This document shows, piece by piece, positions 1 to 6,749 of a DNA stretch of 19,718 nt. Below the pieces are notes generated by a model. The model did no database searches, was not told the DNA's origin, and worked only from the letters and a program-made list of their open reading frames with translations. The stretch's first letter is position 1. Each line of letters starts with the position of its first letter. The stretch lies in NCBI GenBank assembly GCA_900754475.1, contig CAAECY010000144.1, forward strand, positions 1 through 19,718, read 5' to 3'. This stretch comes from an uncultured Sutterella sp. GTDB lineage: Bacteria; Pseudomonadota; Gammaproteobacteria; Burkholderiales; Burkholderiaceae_F. The position numbers were made by a program, and so were the translations under genes.

Positions 1-89
1 ACGGCCGGTTCGCCCGCACGGGCGGCGCCGAGAAAGCCGAGGCCGCCGAGCGCGGCAAGGCCGCTCTTCAGAAATTCGCGTTTTTGCAT
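1..89 (-). CDS. Exported protein, N-terminus only (partial)
   Basis: Only the first 29 codons lie in the window; the gene continues beyond base 1. The start at 89-87 has a GGAG ribosome site just upstream. The visible sequence is a signal peptide: MQKREFLKSG, then a Gly/Ala/Leu-rich hydrophobic stretch, then an Ala-Arg-Ala cleavage-type end near residue 25. The KREFLKS start resembles a twin-arginine (Tat) motif but has Lys-Arg instead of Arg-Arg, so Tat or Sec export are both possible. The mature protein cannot be identified. It is divergent from a TetR-type gene, which makes it a likely target of that regulator (inference). Confidence 0.7.
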   Translation of the reverse strand, partial: MQKREFLKSGLAALGGLGFLGAARAGEPA

Positions 90-196
90 CTTGGTTCTCC
101 TTGGGGTCAACGCCTCGCCTCGGTGCCCGGTCGCTCTCTCAACCGTGGTCGCGGTCAAAAAGCGGACTTGGCGGCGGTGGCGTTCTTGTGTACCAT

Positions 197-225
197 TTCT
201 TAGTACCGTCCGGACTGTACTGCAA
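197..225 (-). promoter_or_regulatory. Possible leftward promoter overlapping the palindrome
   Basis: On the minus strand TTGCAG (225-220) and TAAGAA (202-197) are separated by 17 bp. Each matches the sigma-70 consensus at only 3 of 6 positions, so this is weak. The palindrome fills the spacer, the arrangement expected if the regulator represses the leftward gene. Confidence 0.25.
202..221. promoter_or_regulatory. Probable TetR-type operator palindrome
   Basis: AGTACCGTCCGGACTGTACT matches its own reverse complement at 18 of 20 positions, centred between bases 211 and 212. It lies between the divergent exported-protein gene and the tetR-type gene, 54 bp before the latter's start. TetR-family dimers bind palindromes of this size in such positions. 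The role as operator is inferred. Confidence 0.55.
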
Positions 226-274
226 AACCAAACCGTCCGCCATACGGGAAAACACGCAACGCCGGGAGAGGAGC

Positions 275-1087
275 ATGACTGAAAACACGAAGATAGGCGA
301 CAACATGGGCGACGAGACGGGCAACGAGAAGGACAAGGAGAAGGGCGACGTGTTCGACGCCCGTTTGTCGGGAACGTTGGGAACGGAAGAGAAAGCGCAA
401 GAGAGAGCGGACGAGGCGGATGCGGCTCGGCCCGCCCGCGCGCGTCGCACCCGTGCGGCGGGAGCGGCGACGCGCGAGCGCATCCTCGAAGCGGCGTCGG
501 TCGTGATTACGGAGGAAGGGACCGATGCGCTCTCGATCGACAACGTCATCAAGCGCGCGGGCATCAGCAAGGGCGCCTTTCTCTACCATTTCCCGTCGCG
601 TTTGAAGCTCATCGAAGCGCTCGCCGAGCGCTACGCCGCGCACCTTCGGGAGGTGACGGTCGAATTGGAGCGCGAAGCGCCGAGCCGAACGGCGGAGCCC
701 AAGATCGACCTCTACCTCGAATGGTATCGGCGCTTTCACGGGGAGAAACTTGACGGCGGCCGTTCGCCCCTGGTGGGGCTCGTGTGCGCCTCGCGGGAAA
801 ACCGCCGCTTCATCGAGCCCGTGCGGACGTGGTACCGCGGGTACTACGACGCGCTCGATCCCAAGATCGACCGACGCTCGACCGAACTCACGGCGCTTCT
901 CGCGCTTGACGGGCTCTTTTTCCATCATCTCTTCGGCACGGACGTCCTGTCGGAAACGGAACGCGCGGCCGTACTCGAGCGGATCGAACGCATCGTGCAA
1001 GCGAGCGCTCGGGAAGCCGCCGAAGGAACCGAAGGCGCCGACGGCTGCGACGGTTCGAACGCCGAGAAGTCGGACCCGGGCAAGTAA
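275..1087 (+). CDS. TetR/AcrR-family transcriptional regulator
   Basis: A 270-residue one-domain regulator. Residues 1-60 are highly charged and probably disordered (Glu/Asp/Lys, then Arg-rich). The TetR DNA-binding domain is at about 66-115, with RERILEAA, a helix-turn-helix around SIDNVIKRAGISKGAFLYHF, and the usual K-x-L-I-E-A after it. The C-terminal ligand/dimer domain includes the LVGLVCASRENRRF segment, and the tail is again polar. The ATG at 275 is chosen because GGGAGAGGAG ends 1 nt before the C that precedes it; the longer reading from 101 has no ribosome site and crosses the palindrome. Target and ligand are unknown; the divergent exported protein is the likely target. The coding end is followed within 4 bp by an insertion sequence. 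Confidence 0.88.
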   Translation: MTENTKIGDNMGDETGNEKDKEKGDVFDARLSGTLGTEEKAQERADEADAARPARARRTRAAGAATRERILEAASVVITEEGTDALSIDNVIKRAGISKGAFLYHFPSRLKLIEALAERYAAHLREVTVELEREAPSRTAEPKIDLYLEWYRRFHGEKLDGGRSPLVGLVCASRENRRFIEPVRTWYRGYYDALDPKIDRRSTELTALLALDGLFFHHLFGTDVLSETERAAVLERIERIVQASAREAAEGTEGADGCDGSNAEKSDPGK

Positions 1088-1091
1088 ACCG

Positions 1092-1114
1092 GAGTTCCCA
1101 ACTCAATTCTTAGG
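1092..1114 (+). repeat. IS left terminal inverted repeat
   Basis: Starts GAGTTCCC and ends TTAGG; 17 of 23 positions match the reverse complement of 2842-2864. It begins 4 bp after the tetR-type stop codon. Confidence 0.75.
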
Positions 1115-1145
1115 GCACCTTGTTTGAGGTGTCCTTCGGTTTTTT
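1112..1145 (+). terminator. Rho-independent terminator at the IS left end
   Basis: AGGGCACCT (1112-1120) pairs with AGGTGTCCT (1127-1135) over 9 bp with one G-U pair, followed after 4 nt by six T (1140-1145). It lies inside the IS, overlapping the inner edge of the left repeat. It would end tetR transcription and also shield the transposase from outside read-through. Confidence 0.65.
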
Positions 1146-1186
1146 CTGGAAACCTAGAAATTTCACGGTGTTAGTTGGTGTGTCCC

Positions 1187-1215
1187 TTGTGGAGGCCATG
1201 GAAATTTGTTATCAT
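1187..1215 (+). promoter_or_regulatory. Likely transposase promoter
   Basis: TTGTGG (1187-1192) and TATCAT (1210-1215) are spaced by 17 bp. The -10 matches the consensus at 5 of 6 positions, the -35 at 3 of 6. Placement between the left repeat with its terminator and the transposase start is right. Confidence 0.45.
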
Positions 1216-1219
1216 GTAG

Positions 1220-1238
1220 CCCAACAATAATTGTTAGG
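1220..1238 (+). promoter_or_regulatory. Hairpin covering the transposase ribosome site
   Basis: AACAAT-A-ATTGTT is a perfect inverted repeat centred on 1229, extended outward by CC/GG after one mismatch. The only ribosome-site-like bases (AGG, 1236-1238) before the ATG at 1245 fall in the right arm. In mRNA the stem could mask the site and keep transposase levels low; as DNA it could be a repressor site. Confidence 0.35.
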
Positions 1239-1244
1239 TCACTT

Positions 1245-2846
1245 ATGTACATCAACTTCCAACCGCATGCGAGCGGCATCGTCTACGCCACGGCTACCGT
1301 TTCGGTGCGCGAAGGCGGTCGCGTGAAGAAATCCAAAGAGGACAGCATCTATCTCGGGCGTGTACTCGATCGGGAGAGACTCATCTTCAAGAACAAGGTG
1401 GATGGGGTCTTCCGGTTCGACCTGAACTCCGGGGCGAAACTGCCTCCGCCGGAAGACTTCGTCCCGGATGTGCGACGTAAAAATGCACGAGTTCCCGAGC
1501 TGTACCTCAATTTCGGTGACGTCTTCTTCCTCGATCGGTTCATGAGAAACGCGCGCGTGGCCCCTCTCTTCGAGGCGATTGCGTACGGGAACCCGGACTC
1601 GCTCATGGCCCTCGCATGCTTCTACATGCTGAGCAAGAAGGCCAACCGTCACGCGGAAAAGTGGTACGAAGGAAGCTTTGCCCGCATCCTCTACCCCAAG
1701 GCCGACCTGACGTCGCAGAGCATCGGCGAAATGCTGGCCCGAATCGGGACCGAAGACGTCGTTCAACGGTTTTTCAAGGCCTACATCCCTTACGTTTCCG
1801 AGGTTGGCAAGGATTGGGGGTACGACGTCGGCTGCGCCGCGCTCCCCGACGATCCCGACGAGGAGGTGGACGTCGCGGACGGCGACGGCATTTTGATCGA
1901 CAGCACCGGCCTGCCGAATTCCGTACGAATGCCGATCACCGCAGTCAGCAACCGCAACGGCGAGATCCGTGAGGAGGTTCGTCTCATCTATGTCATGCTG
2001 CGCGGGACAGGACTCCCCCTCTACATGCGATACGTGACCGGAAACATCGTCGACTCGACCACGCTCATCACCACGATGCACGAGCTCAAGGCCGTTGGGG
2101 TAGATACAAAGTTCGCAATCATGGATGCCGGTTATGTCACGGAAGCGAACCTGCGAGAGCTGACGGCGTCGAACGTTTCATTCCTGGCGAGACTTCCGGA
2201 GAGTCGCTATGTTTTCAAGAGACTCCTCGAGCAACACGGAGCCTCATTGATGAAGCCGGAAAATCTGGTCCGGTACCGCAATCGCCTCATTTACGTGAAA
2301 CGCGTCAAAGCGCAGATCGTCGAAGGTGTGGACGGGTATGTTTATCTTTGTGTGGACGAGGGCATGCGATCGCTCTTGATGTCGAAATTAGCTCTGCGGG
2401 CCGAGGCGGACAATATGCCTCTATCGGAACTCCAGCAGCGCACGGAGAATCTCGGCGCCTTTGCTCTGGTCTCCTCTCGCCCAATTGCCATCGATAAATT
2501 GCTCCCCTTGTATTACACGCGTCAGGATATTGAGCAAGTTTTCGATCTCAGTAAGAGCTATGCCTCGCTTTTGCCTGTTTGCGTGCAGAGTGAGAGCGCC
2601 TTCCGCGGGCATCTGTTGCTGACCTTCCTTTCTACCGTGATCGTTCGGCAGATTCAGCAACTCGGGAAGCAGAGGGACCTCGATTCCGAGGAGATTTTCG
2701 AACGATTGGGAAATCACAGGTGCAAATTGTTCGACAATACCGTCCTTCCGCAGGAGGTTACTCGTCAACAAAGCGAGGTATACGAAATCTTCAAAATTGT
2801 GCCACCCAAAACTGTGACCGTTGCGAAGATGCTCTCCGTAGCCTAA
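1245..2846 (+). CDS. IS1634/IS4-superfamily DDE transposase
   Basis: Full-length 533-residue transposase that catalyses cut-and-paste style movement of its own element. The N-terminal part (to about 60) carries the short beta-rich region and YLGRVLDRERLIFKNK segment typical of this group. The catalytic core has the first Asp in LIDSTGLPNS (D219), the second in IMDAGY (D294) and the Glu in YYTRQDIEQVF (E430). Y423-x2-R426-x3-E430-x6-K437 is an exact YREK signature of the IS4 superfamily. I prefer ATG 1245 over an upstream in-frame TTG at 1206, because a family-like N-terminus begins there. It looks intact and potentially active. The stop overlaps the right terminal repeat. Confidence 0.88.
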   Translation: MYINFQPHASGIVYATATVSVREGGRVKKSKEDSIYLGRVLDRERLIFKNKVDGVFRFDLNSGAKLPPPEDFVPDVRRKNARVPELYLNFGDVFFLDRFMRNARVAPLFEAIAYGNPDSLMALACFYMLSKKANRHAEKWYEGSFARILYPKADLTSQSIGEMLARIGTEDVVQRFFKAYIPYVSEVGKDWGYDVGCAALPDDPDEEVDVADGDGILIDSTGLPNSVRMPITAVSNRNGEIREEVRLIYVMLRGTGLPLYMRYVTGNIVDSTTLITTMHELKAVGVDTKFAIMDAGYVTEANLRELTASNVSFLARLPESRYVFKRLLEQHGASLMKPENLVRYRNRLIYVKRVKAQIVEGVDGYVYLCVDEGMRSLLMSKLALRAEADNMPLSELQQRTENLGAFALVSSRPIAIDKLLPLYYTRQDIEQVFDLSKSYASLLPVCVQSESAFRGHLLLTFLSTVIVRQIQQLGKQRDLDSEEIFERLGNHRCKLFDNTVLPQEVTRQQSEVYEIFKIVPPKTVTVAKMLSVA

Positions 2847-2864
2847 AAATCAACCGGGGAACTC
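2842..2864 (-). repeat. IS right terminal inverted repeat
   Basis: Reverse complement begins GAGTTCCC and ends TTTTTAGG, pairing with the left repeat at 17 of 23 positions. It contains the transposase stop codon. Confidence 0.75.
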
Positions 2865-2903
2865 AGGGTGAGGCTGCGGTCAAGCAGACCTCGGCTCCCT
2901 CCG

Positions 2904-2954
2904 AAACAATCGGGCACGCCCTTTCGGCTTGAAGCCGAGAGAAAGCGTGCCCGA
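2904..2954 (-). terminator. Rho-independent terminator of the C69-like gene
   Basis: A long hairpin: TCGGGCACGC (2910-2919) pairs exactly with GCGTGCCCGA (2945-2954), with a second perfect stem CGGCTT/AAGCCG inside, joined by an interrupted CTTT/AAAG stem. On the minus strand it is followed by ATTGTTT. It lies 39 bp past the stop of the leftward gene. It could also stop rightward read-through from the IS. Confidence 0.7.
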
Positions 2955-2992
2955 GGTGCGTTCAGGGACTGACGTGCCGATGTTTGCGGCGA

Positions 2993-5101
2993 TCAGGGTT
3001 TCTTTACGAACACCGAATCGAACCCGATGAAGGGCTTCTTGTCGGTCGTGCGGCCCGTGACGTAAAGGGGCGTGTAGCGCCCGGGAAGCGTCCCTTCGAG
3101 CGCGCCCGCAATCGGGAAGGTGATCACGGCATCGAGCCGCCCGTCGCCGTTCACGTCGATGCGGTTGAGCGCGGTCGCTTCGGAGCGGCGGTGGTTGGGT
3201 TCGCCCGAAGCAAGCGGAATGGCCGAACCGAGCCCGAGCGACTTTCGAACGAGCTTCGTCGCATCGAACTCCGGCGTACTCAGAACGTTGACGCGCACCG
3301 TGCGGTCCTTGGGCGACAGGGTGTCGGCAAGGATCGTCACCTTCGCGCTCGGGCGAGTGCGGTAGTGCTCGAAAAGGACCGCTTGAGCGCGGGCCCGAGC
3401 GATGGCATCCGACTCCGCGAGGTGGTGCGCGCCCTTCGCGGGCGAAACTTTGTCGGCGAGGAACCGCGTTTCGGCAAGCCCGTCGGGGAGCTTTTCAAGC
3501 GCGGCGAATTCGGGCGCAAGCCACGGGGCGGCGGCGTTTTCCGCGGGTTTGACCGCGCCGTGCGCGGCGTCGAACGCGTAGAGTACCGCCGCGTGACGGC
3601 GAAACGACCGCGCGTCGCGGAAGCTGAAGTCGAAGGTCGACTGCACGGCCGTTTCAACGAACGGCGTGGTGTCGCCCGTCGCGGACGCCGCCCCCGTTTC
3701 GTTCGAGCGCGCGAGCATCTTCACGGGGAGCTGCACGGCCAGGGGGTGGGTCGCCACGTAGGGAATCACGGCGGGGTGGGCGGACGCAACGTCCTCGCGC
3801 GTCGTCCACGCGGGCGTGCGCGGGTCGAAAACGGAACTGCGGGCCGTGGCGGCGTTGGCAATCCCCGAGGTGCTCTCGAGGTCGGCGGCGCTCGAACGCA
3901 TGAGGGCGCGCAGCGCCTCGGGCGAAATCTTCGCCTGCGGACGAATCGCGCCCGGAGCAACGAACCGTCGGTAGTCGATCCCGGTCGCGTCGCGCAGGGC
4001 CTCCTCCGACAATCCCCCGATCCGTTCGAGGAACGTGCGGGTGCGCGCGTAACTTCTCAGTCGTGCCTGAAGCGTCGGGGGTTCCGCATAGTCGATCCAC
4101 TCGAAGGTGACGGTGCGGGCCACGCCTTCGGGGATGTTCGCAAGGAGCATCCGCGCGCGCTCGCGCGTGAGAGGAGAGACGATCGTGTTCTTTTCATCGA
4201 GCAAATCCACCGTGCCGAGCGTCTGCACTTCGGCGGCAAGCACGGCTTCGTCGTCCGCAAGACGGCGCGCCACCGCCGTTCGCCCGGGGAGGACCGCCAC
4301 GAGCCACACCTCTTCGGTGTCCGCGACCGTCAACTGCACGGCTTCGCCCGCCCAGCCGAAACGCTCCACGAGGCGCACCGCTTCTTCGACCGCACGGCGC
4401 GCGGTCGAGCCGCGTTCCGTCATGAGGCGCATGAGCCCGTAGACGATCCCCGAGGATTCGAACGCTTCGAGCACCTCGGGCGCGTCCTTTTCGGGGTCGG
4501 GGAGGGGCTTCATGCCCTTGCTCGACACGAATTCGGGCGAAGCGCGACGCATCCGCTCGATTTCAAGCGCGCTCGGAAGCACGTACGGAAGGCGATTGGG
4601 GTCGCTTGCGTGATTGCGCTTTTCGTAAGCGGGGTCGGGACTCCGGACGAGACCGTTCAAGGGGCGTGCCGCCTCTTCGGCCGTCAAGTGGAGGGCCTCT
4701 TCCAGGGGCAACGGCATCGAAAGAACGAGCACGCCTTCGTCGTTCAAGTAGCTTTCCCGCATAAGAAGCGTCCCGTCGGGCAGCAACGACTCGGTGCGCG
4801 CGTGCGCGAAGCCGATCGTGTGCGGGACCTGCGTCAGAACGACGTCCCCCTTCGTCTTCACGTAGTCGACCGTGTCGCTCCACTTGTGCTGCGCCGCGCC
4901 CGTGCGGCGCACCGTGGTCGAGCTCGTGCCGCCGAGGTCGACGTTGCGCGCCACGAGCGGACGCCCCGTGGTCGTGGCGAGTCGCCCGGCCGCCACGATC
5001 GTGTCGGCCTGAAGCGGAGCGGACGACAAAAGCGCGGCGCCGAGAGCGGCTCCGAGTACGGAAGAACGAAATAGCGGAAGAAAACGACGTAAAGCGGTCA
5101 T
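2993..5101 (-). CDS. Secreted peptidase family C69 homologue, nucleophile Cys apparently replaced
   Basis: 702 residues. Residues 1-32 form a signal peptide (MTALRRFLPLFRSS start, hydrophobic Ala/Leu core, cleavage after LQA). The following sequence matches the start of C69 dipeptidases (Ntn hydrolases): DTIVAAGRLATTTGRPLVARNVD, where the family has C-T-x-x-x-x-x-K-x-A-T-x-D-G-x-x-x-x-A-R-N-x-D (long segment 33-55). Further family features are NDEGVLVLS (120-128), VYGLMRLMTERGSTARRAVE, a LTVADTEEVWLVAVLPGR strand pair, ARRLADDEAV and a GTVDLLDE segment. The catalytic Cys, expected at mature residue 1, reads Asp33 (GAC). The last ~130 residues add a domain with a calcium-loop-like DVNGDGRLDAV (649-659). 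The start codon lacks a good ribosome site. Likely periplasmic; activity doubtful unless another residue acts as nucleophile. Family call is firm, function is not. Confidence 0.75.
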   Translation of the reverse strand: MTALRRFLPLFRSSVLGAALGAALLSSAPLQADTIVAAGRLATTTGRPLVARNVDLGGTSSTTVRRTGAAQHKWSDTVDYVKTKGDVVLTQVPHTIGFAHARTESLLPDGTLLMRESYLNDEGVLVLSMPLPLEEALHLTAEEAARPLNGLVRSPDPAYEKRNHASDPNRLPYVLPSALEIERMRRASPEFVSSKGMKPLPDPEKDAPEVLEAFESSGIVYGLMRLMTERGSTARRAVEEAVRLVERFGWAGEAVQLTVADTEEVWLVAVLPGRTAVARRLADDEAVLAAEVQTLGTVDLLDEKNTIVSPLTRERARMLLANIPEGVARTVTFEWIDYAEPPTLQARLRSYARTRTFLERIGGLSEEALRDATGIDYRRFVAPGAIRPQAKISPEALRALMRSSAADLESTSGIANAATARSSVFDPRTPAWTTREDVASAHPAVIPYVATHPLAVQLPVKMLARSNETGAASATGDTTPFVETAVQSTFDFSFRDARSFRRHAAVLYAFDAAHGAVKPAENAAAPWLAPEFAALEKLPDGLAETRFLADKVSPAKGAHHLAESDAIARARAQAVLFEHYRTRPSAKVTILADTLSPKDRTVRVNVLSTPEFDATKLVRKSLGLGSAIPLASGEPNHRRSEATALNRIDVNGDGRLDAVITFPIAGALEGTLPGRYTPLYVTGRTTDKKPFIGFDSVFVKKP

Positions 5102-5197
5102 TGGCGGTGGCCGAGTCCCCGGAAAGCGGTGCTTCGAAGACGTGCGGACGGGATGCTGTGAACGGGAACGAGTCTAGCAGAAGCCTTCGAAAGTCTC

Positions 5198-5223
5198 GCG
5201 CGGGTGCGAACGCCCGCGCTTTT
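5198..5223 (+). terminator. Terminator-like hairpin upstream of the ECF operon (possible attenuator)
   Basis: GCGCGGG (5198-5204) pairs perfectly with CCCGCGC (5213-5219) around an 8-nt loop and is followed by TTTT. It points rightward, yet no rightward gene precedes it before the hairpin and terminator at 2910-2954. It therefore would act either on the ECF operon's own leader or on stray read-through. Confidence 0.5.
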
Positions 5224-5270
5224 CGGCTCTTAAGGTGAACGGGACTGTTGACCTGATAGGATGCGACGCA

Positions 5271-5300
5271 ATGCGACCGAGTCCGCTCGGTAGAACGCAT
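5271..5300 (+). promoter_or_regulatory. Leader hairpin before the ECF S component
   Basis: ATGCG-ACCGAG pairs with CTCGGT...CGCAT: the inner stem ACCGAG/CTCGGT is perfect with a TCCG loop, and the outer ATGCG/CGCAT is separated by an AGAA bulge on the 3' side. It ends 40 bp before the start codon. Confidence 0.35.
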
Positions 5301-5340
5301 CGACACTTCAAACCCTCGACTTCTTCCCGACCGAAACCCC

Positions 5341-5889
5341 ATGCAGTCCCAAACCTCCCGATGGACGGCGCAGGAACTTGTGGTGCTCGGCGTCTTCGCC
5401 GCGGCCGCCAAGATCTCTTCGCTCCTCATCGCCCTTGCGGGCGGCGGCATGAATCCCGTCATGCTGATTCTGAAGAACCTCGTTTTCACGACGCTTCTCG
5501 TCGTGTTGCTGACGAAAGTTCCCAAAAGCGGCACGCTCCTTCTTTTCACGGCCGTCACGATGCTCGTTTCGCTTCTCCTTTTGGGCGGGAGCATCGCGCT
5601 CATCCCCGCCGCCTTCATCGGGGCCGCGGCGGGCGAAATCGCGGGGAAACTCGCGGGCGGCTTCGGGCGGTTGCGCGGCGTCATTGCGGCGGTGGCGGCC
5701 TACGACCTCGTTTCGAAAAGCTTCTCGCTCGGCGTGGCGTACCTCTTTTTGCGCGAGAGCCCGGGCCTCATGCAGGTCGTGATTCCGATCGTGGGCGTGA
5801 GCTACCTCGGGTGCCTCTTGGGGCTCTGGGGCGGGAAGAATTCCGTCGCGGAATTGCGGCACGCGGGTCTCATTCGAGGAGGTGAGTGA
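5341..5889 (+). CDS. ECF transporter S component, MptD/Trep_Strep-like
   Basis: 182-residue integral membrane protein with about five or six hydrophobic helices, the size and pattern of substrate-binding S components of energy-coupling factor importers. After a short polar N-terminus, TAQELVVLGVFAAAAKISSLL and GGGMNPVMLILKNL resemble the MptD/Trep_Strep group; this subfamily call is tentative. The substrate cannot be read from sequence. It is first in an operon with EcfT and a fused EcfA; its TGA overlaps the next ATG by one base (ATGA type, 5887-5891). No clear ribosome site precedes the ATG, so initiation may depend on leader structure or a different start; no better in-frame start is visible. 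Confidence 0.72.
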   Translation: MQSQTSRWTAQELVVLGVFAAAAKISSLLIALAGGGMNPVMLILKNLVFTTLLVVLLTKVPKSGTLLLFTAVTMLVSLLLLGGSIALIPAAFIGAAAGEIAGKLAGGFGRLRGVIAAVAAYDLVSKSFSLGVAYLFLRESPGLMQVVIPIVGVSYLGCLLGLWGGKNSVAELRHAGLIRGGE

Positions 5890-6665
5890 TGACGACGAAG
5901 CACTCCGCCAATTTCCCCGAAACGCTCGACCCGCGCACGAAGATGACGCTCACGGCGGGTACCGCCATCGCGACCGTCGCTTTCTCGGGGCTTCTCGCTC
6001 AGGTGACTCTCTTCGCGGCGACGTTCCTTTATCTCGCCTCCACGCGCCGCGCTCGCATGATGGGGCTTCTCTACGCCGGGGCGGGCGCGATCATCGCGGT
6101 CGCGACGGGCTTTGCCGCAATCATCGAGTGGGTGAATCCCGATCTCGGTGGGCTTTCGGTCCGAAACCTCGGGATTCCGCTCCTGCGCGGCCTCACGATG
6201 ATGAATGTCGTTGCGGCGCTCGCGGCCTCGACCAAAATCCAGGACCTCGTGGGCGCTTTGCAGGGCCTGCGGCTTCCCTTCTGCATCTATTTGCCCGCGG
6301 TCGTCATGGTGCGGTTTTTGCCGACCTTCGCCTCCGACGTGAAGCAGGTGCGCGAAGCGCTTCGCATCAAGGGGCGAAAGCTCGGCGCGGGTTTCCTTTG
6401 CCGCCATCCGATTCTCGCCGCGCGGCTTCTCTTTACGCCGTTGCTTTTCCGAGCTCTCAAGTCGAGCGAAAGCCTGGGCGTTGCGGCGGAATTGAAAGGC
6501 CTCACGGGCGGAAGTTCCTCGCGCATGACGCGCCTCAACGCGTCGCGGTTCGGTACGCGTGACGTCGTGCTCCTCGGCGCGGCGCTTCTCGTTGCGGCCG
6601 CAGCCCTCTATCTTCAGATCGAGTGGCCGAATTTCGGTTTCGACGACGAGCGGGCGTTCCCGTAA
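5889..6665 (+). CDS. ecfT: ECF transporter T component (EcfT-type)
   Basis: 258-residue membrane protein that couples the ATPases to the S component. It has hydrophobic helices near 20-45, 55-85, 95-112 and 225-242, and a cytoplasmic region between with two short conserved coupling motifs: REALRIKGRK and ESLGVAAELKGL, corresponding to the family's two Ala-Arg-Gly-like motifs in variant form. LDPRTKM near residue 15 is typical of EcfT N-termini. ATG 5889 follows GGAGGTG at a good distance and overlaps the S-component stop, indicating translational coupling; the GTG at 5886 is a less likely start. Confidence 0.85.
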   Translation: MTTKHSANFPETLDPRTKMTLTAGTAIATVAFSGLLAQVTLFAATFLYLASTRRARMMGLLYAGAGAIIAVATGFAAIIEWVNPDLGGLSVRNLGIPLLRGLTMMNVVAALAASTKIQDLVGALQGLRLPFCIYLPAVVMVRFLPTFASDVKQVREALRIKGRKLGAGFLCRHPILAARLLFTPLLFRALKSSESLGVAAELKGLTGGSSSRMTRLNASRFGTRDVVLLGAALLVAAAALYLQIEWPNFGFDDERAFP

Positions 6666-6749
6666 TCGAGGTTCCGACGAAAAACCGTCGCCCCATCGCT
6701 TCTCCCATCTTCTTATCCGACCAGGCTTCGCTTTTGAAGGACCCTCGCA

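Larger units (their letters stand above)
1092..2864 (+). mobile_element. Insertion sequence, IS1634/IS4-superfamily type, 1.77 kb
   Basis: The element is defined by 23-bp imperfect terminal inverted repeats (1092-1114 and 2842-2864, 17 of 23 matches, first 8 and last 5 positions identical) around a single full-length DDE transposase gene. About 1.8 kb and one long ORF fit the IS1634 group. The stop codon of the transposase (2844-2846) lies inside the right repeat. I find no convincing target duplication: the left flank ends AAACCG and the right flank begins AGGGTG. Base composition is less GC-rich than the neighbours, consistent with transfer. The ends are defined from the repeats alone. Confidence 0.8.
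5102..5340. other. Divergent intergenic region, C69 homologue / ECF operon
   Basis: 239 bp between divergent starts. It holds a terminator-like hairpin on the plus strand (5198-5223) and a second hairpin (5271-5300). TTGACC at 5248 resembles a -35 box but no matching -10 follows at the right distance. I could not match a known riboswitch by eye. Confidence 0.4.

Noticed and set aside
1206..1244. TTG start of the IS transposase at 1206
   Set aside because: It overlaps the likely -10 box (1210-1215), so it would lie at or before the transcription start.
2984..5074. 696-codon open frame on the plus strand opposite the C69-like gene
   Set aside because: Its translation is Arg/Gly/His-rich with no family resemblance; the minus-strand frame has a signal peptide and conserved motifs. 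Long antisense frames are common at this GC content.
5102..5340. Known cobalamin, TPP or THF riboswitch before the ECF operon
   Set aside because: The conserved core strings of these classes could not be matched by eye on either strand; left as an untyped structured leader.
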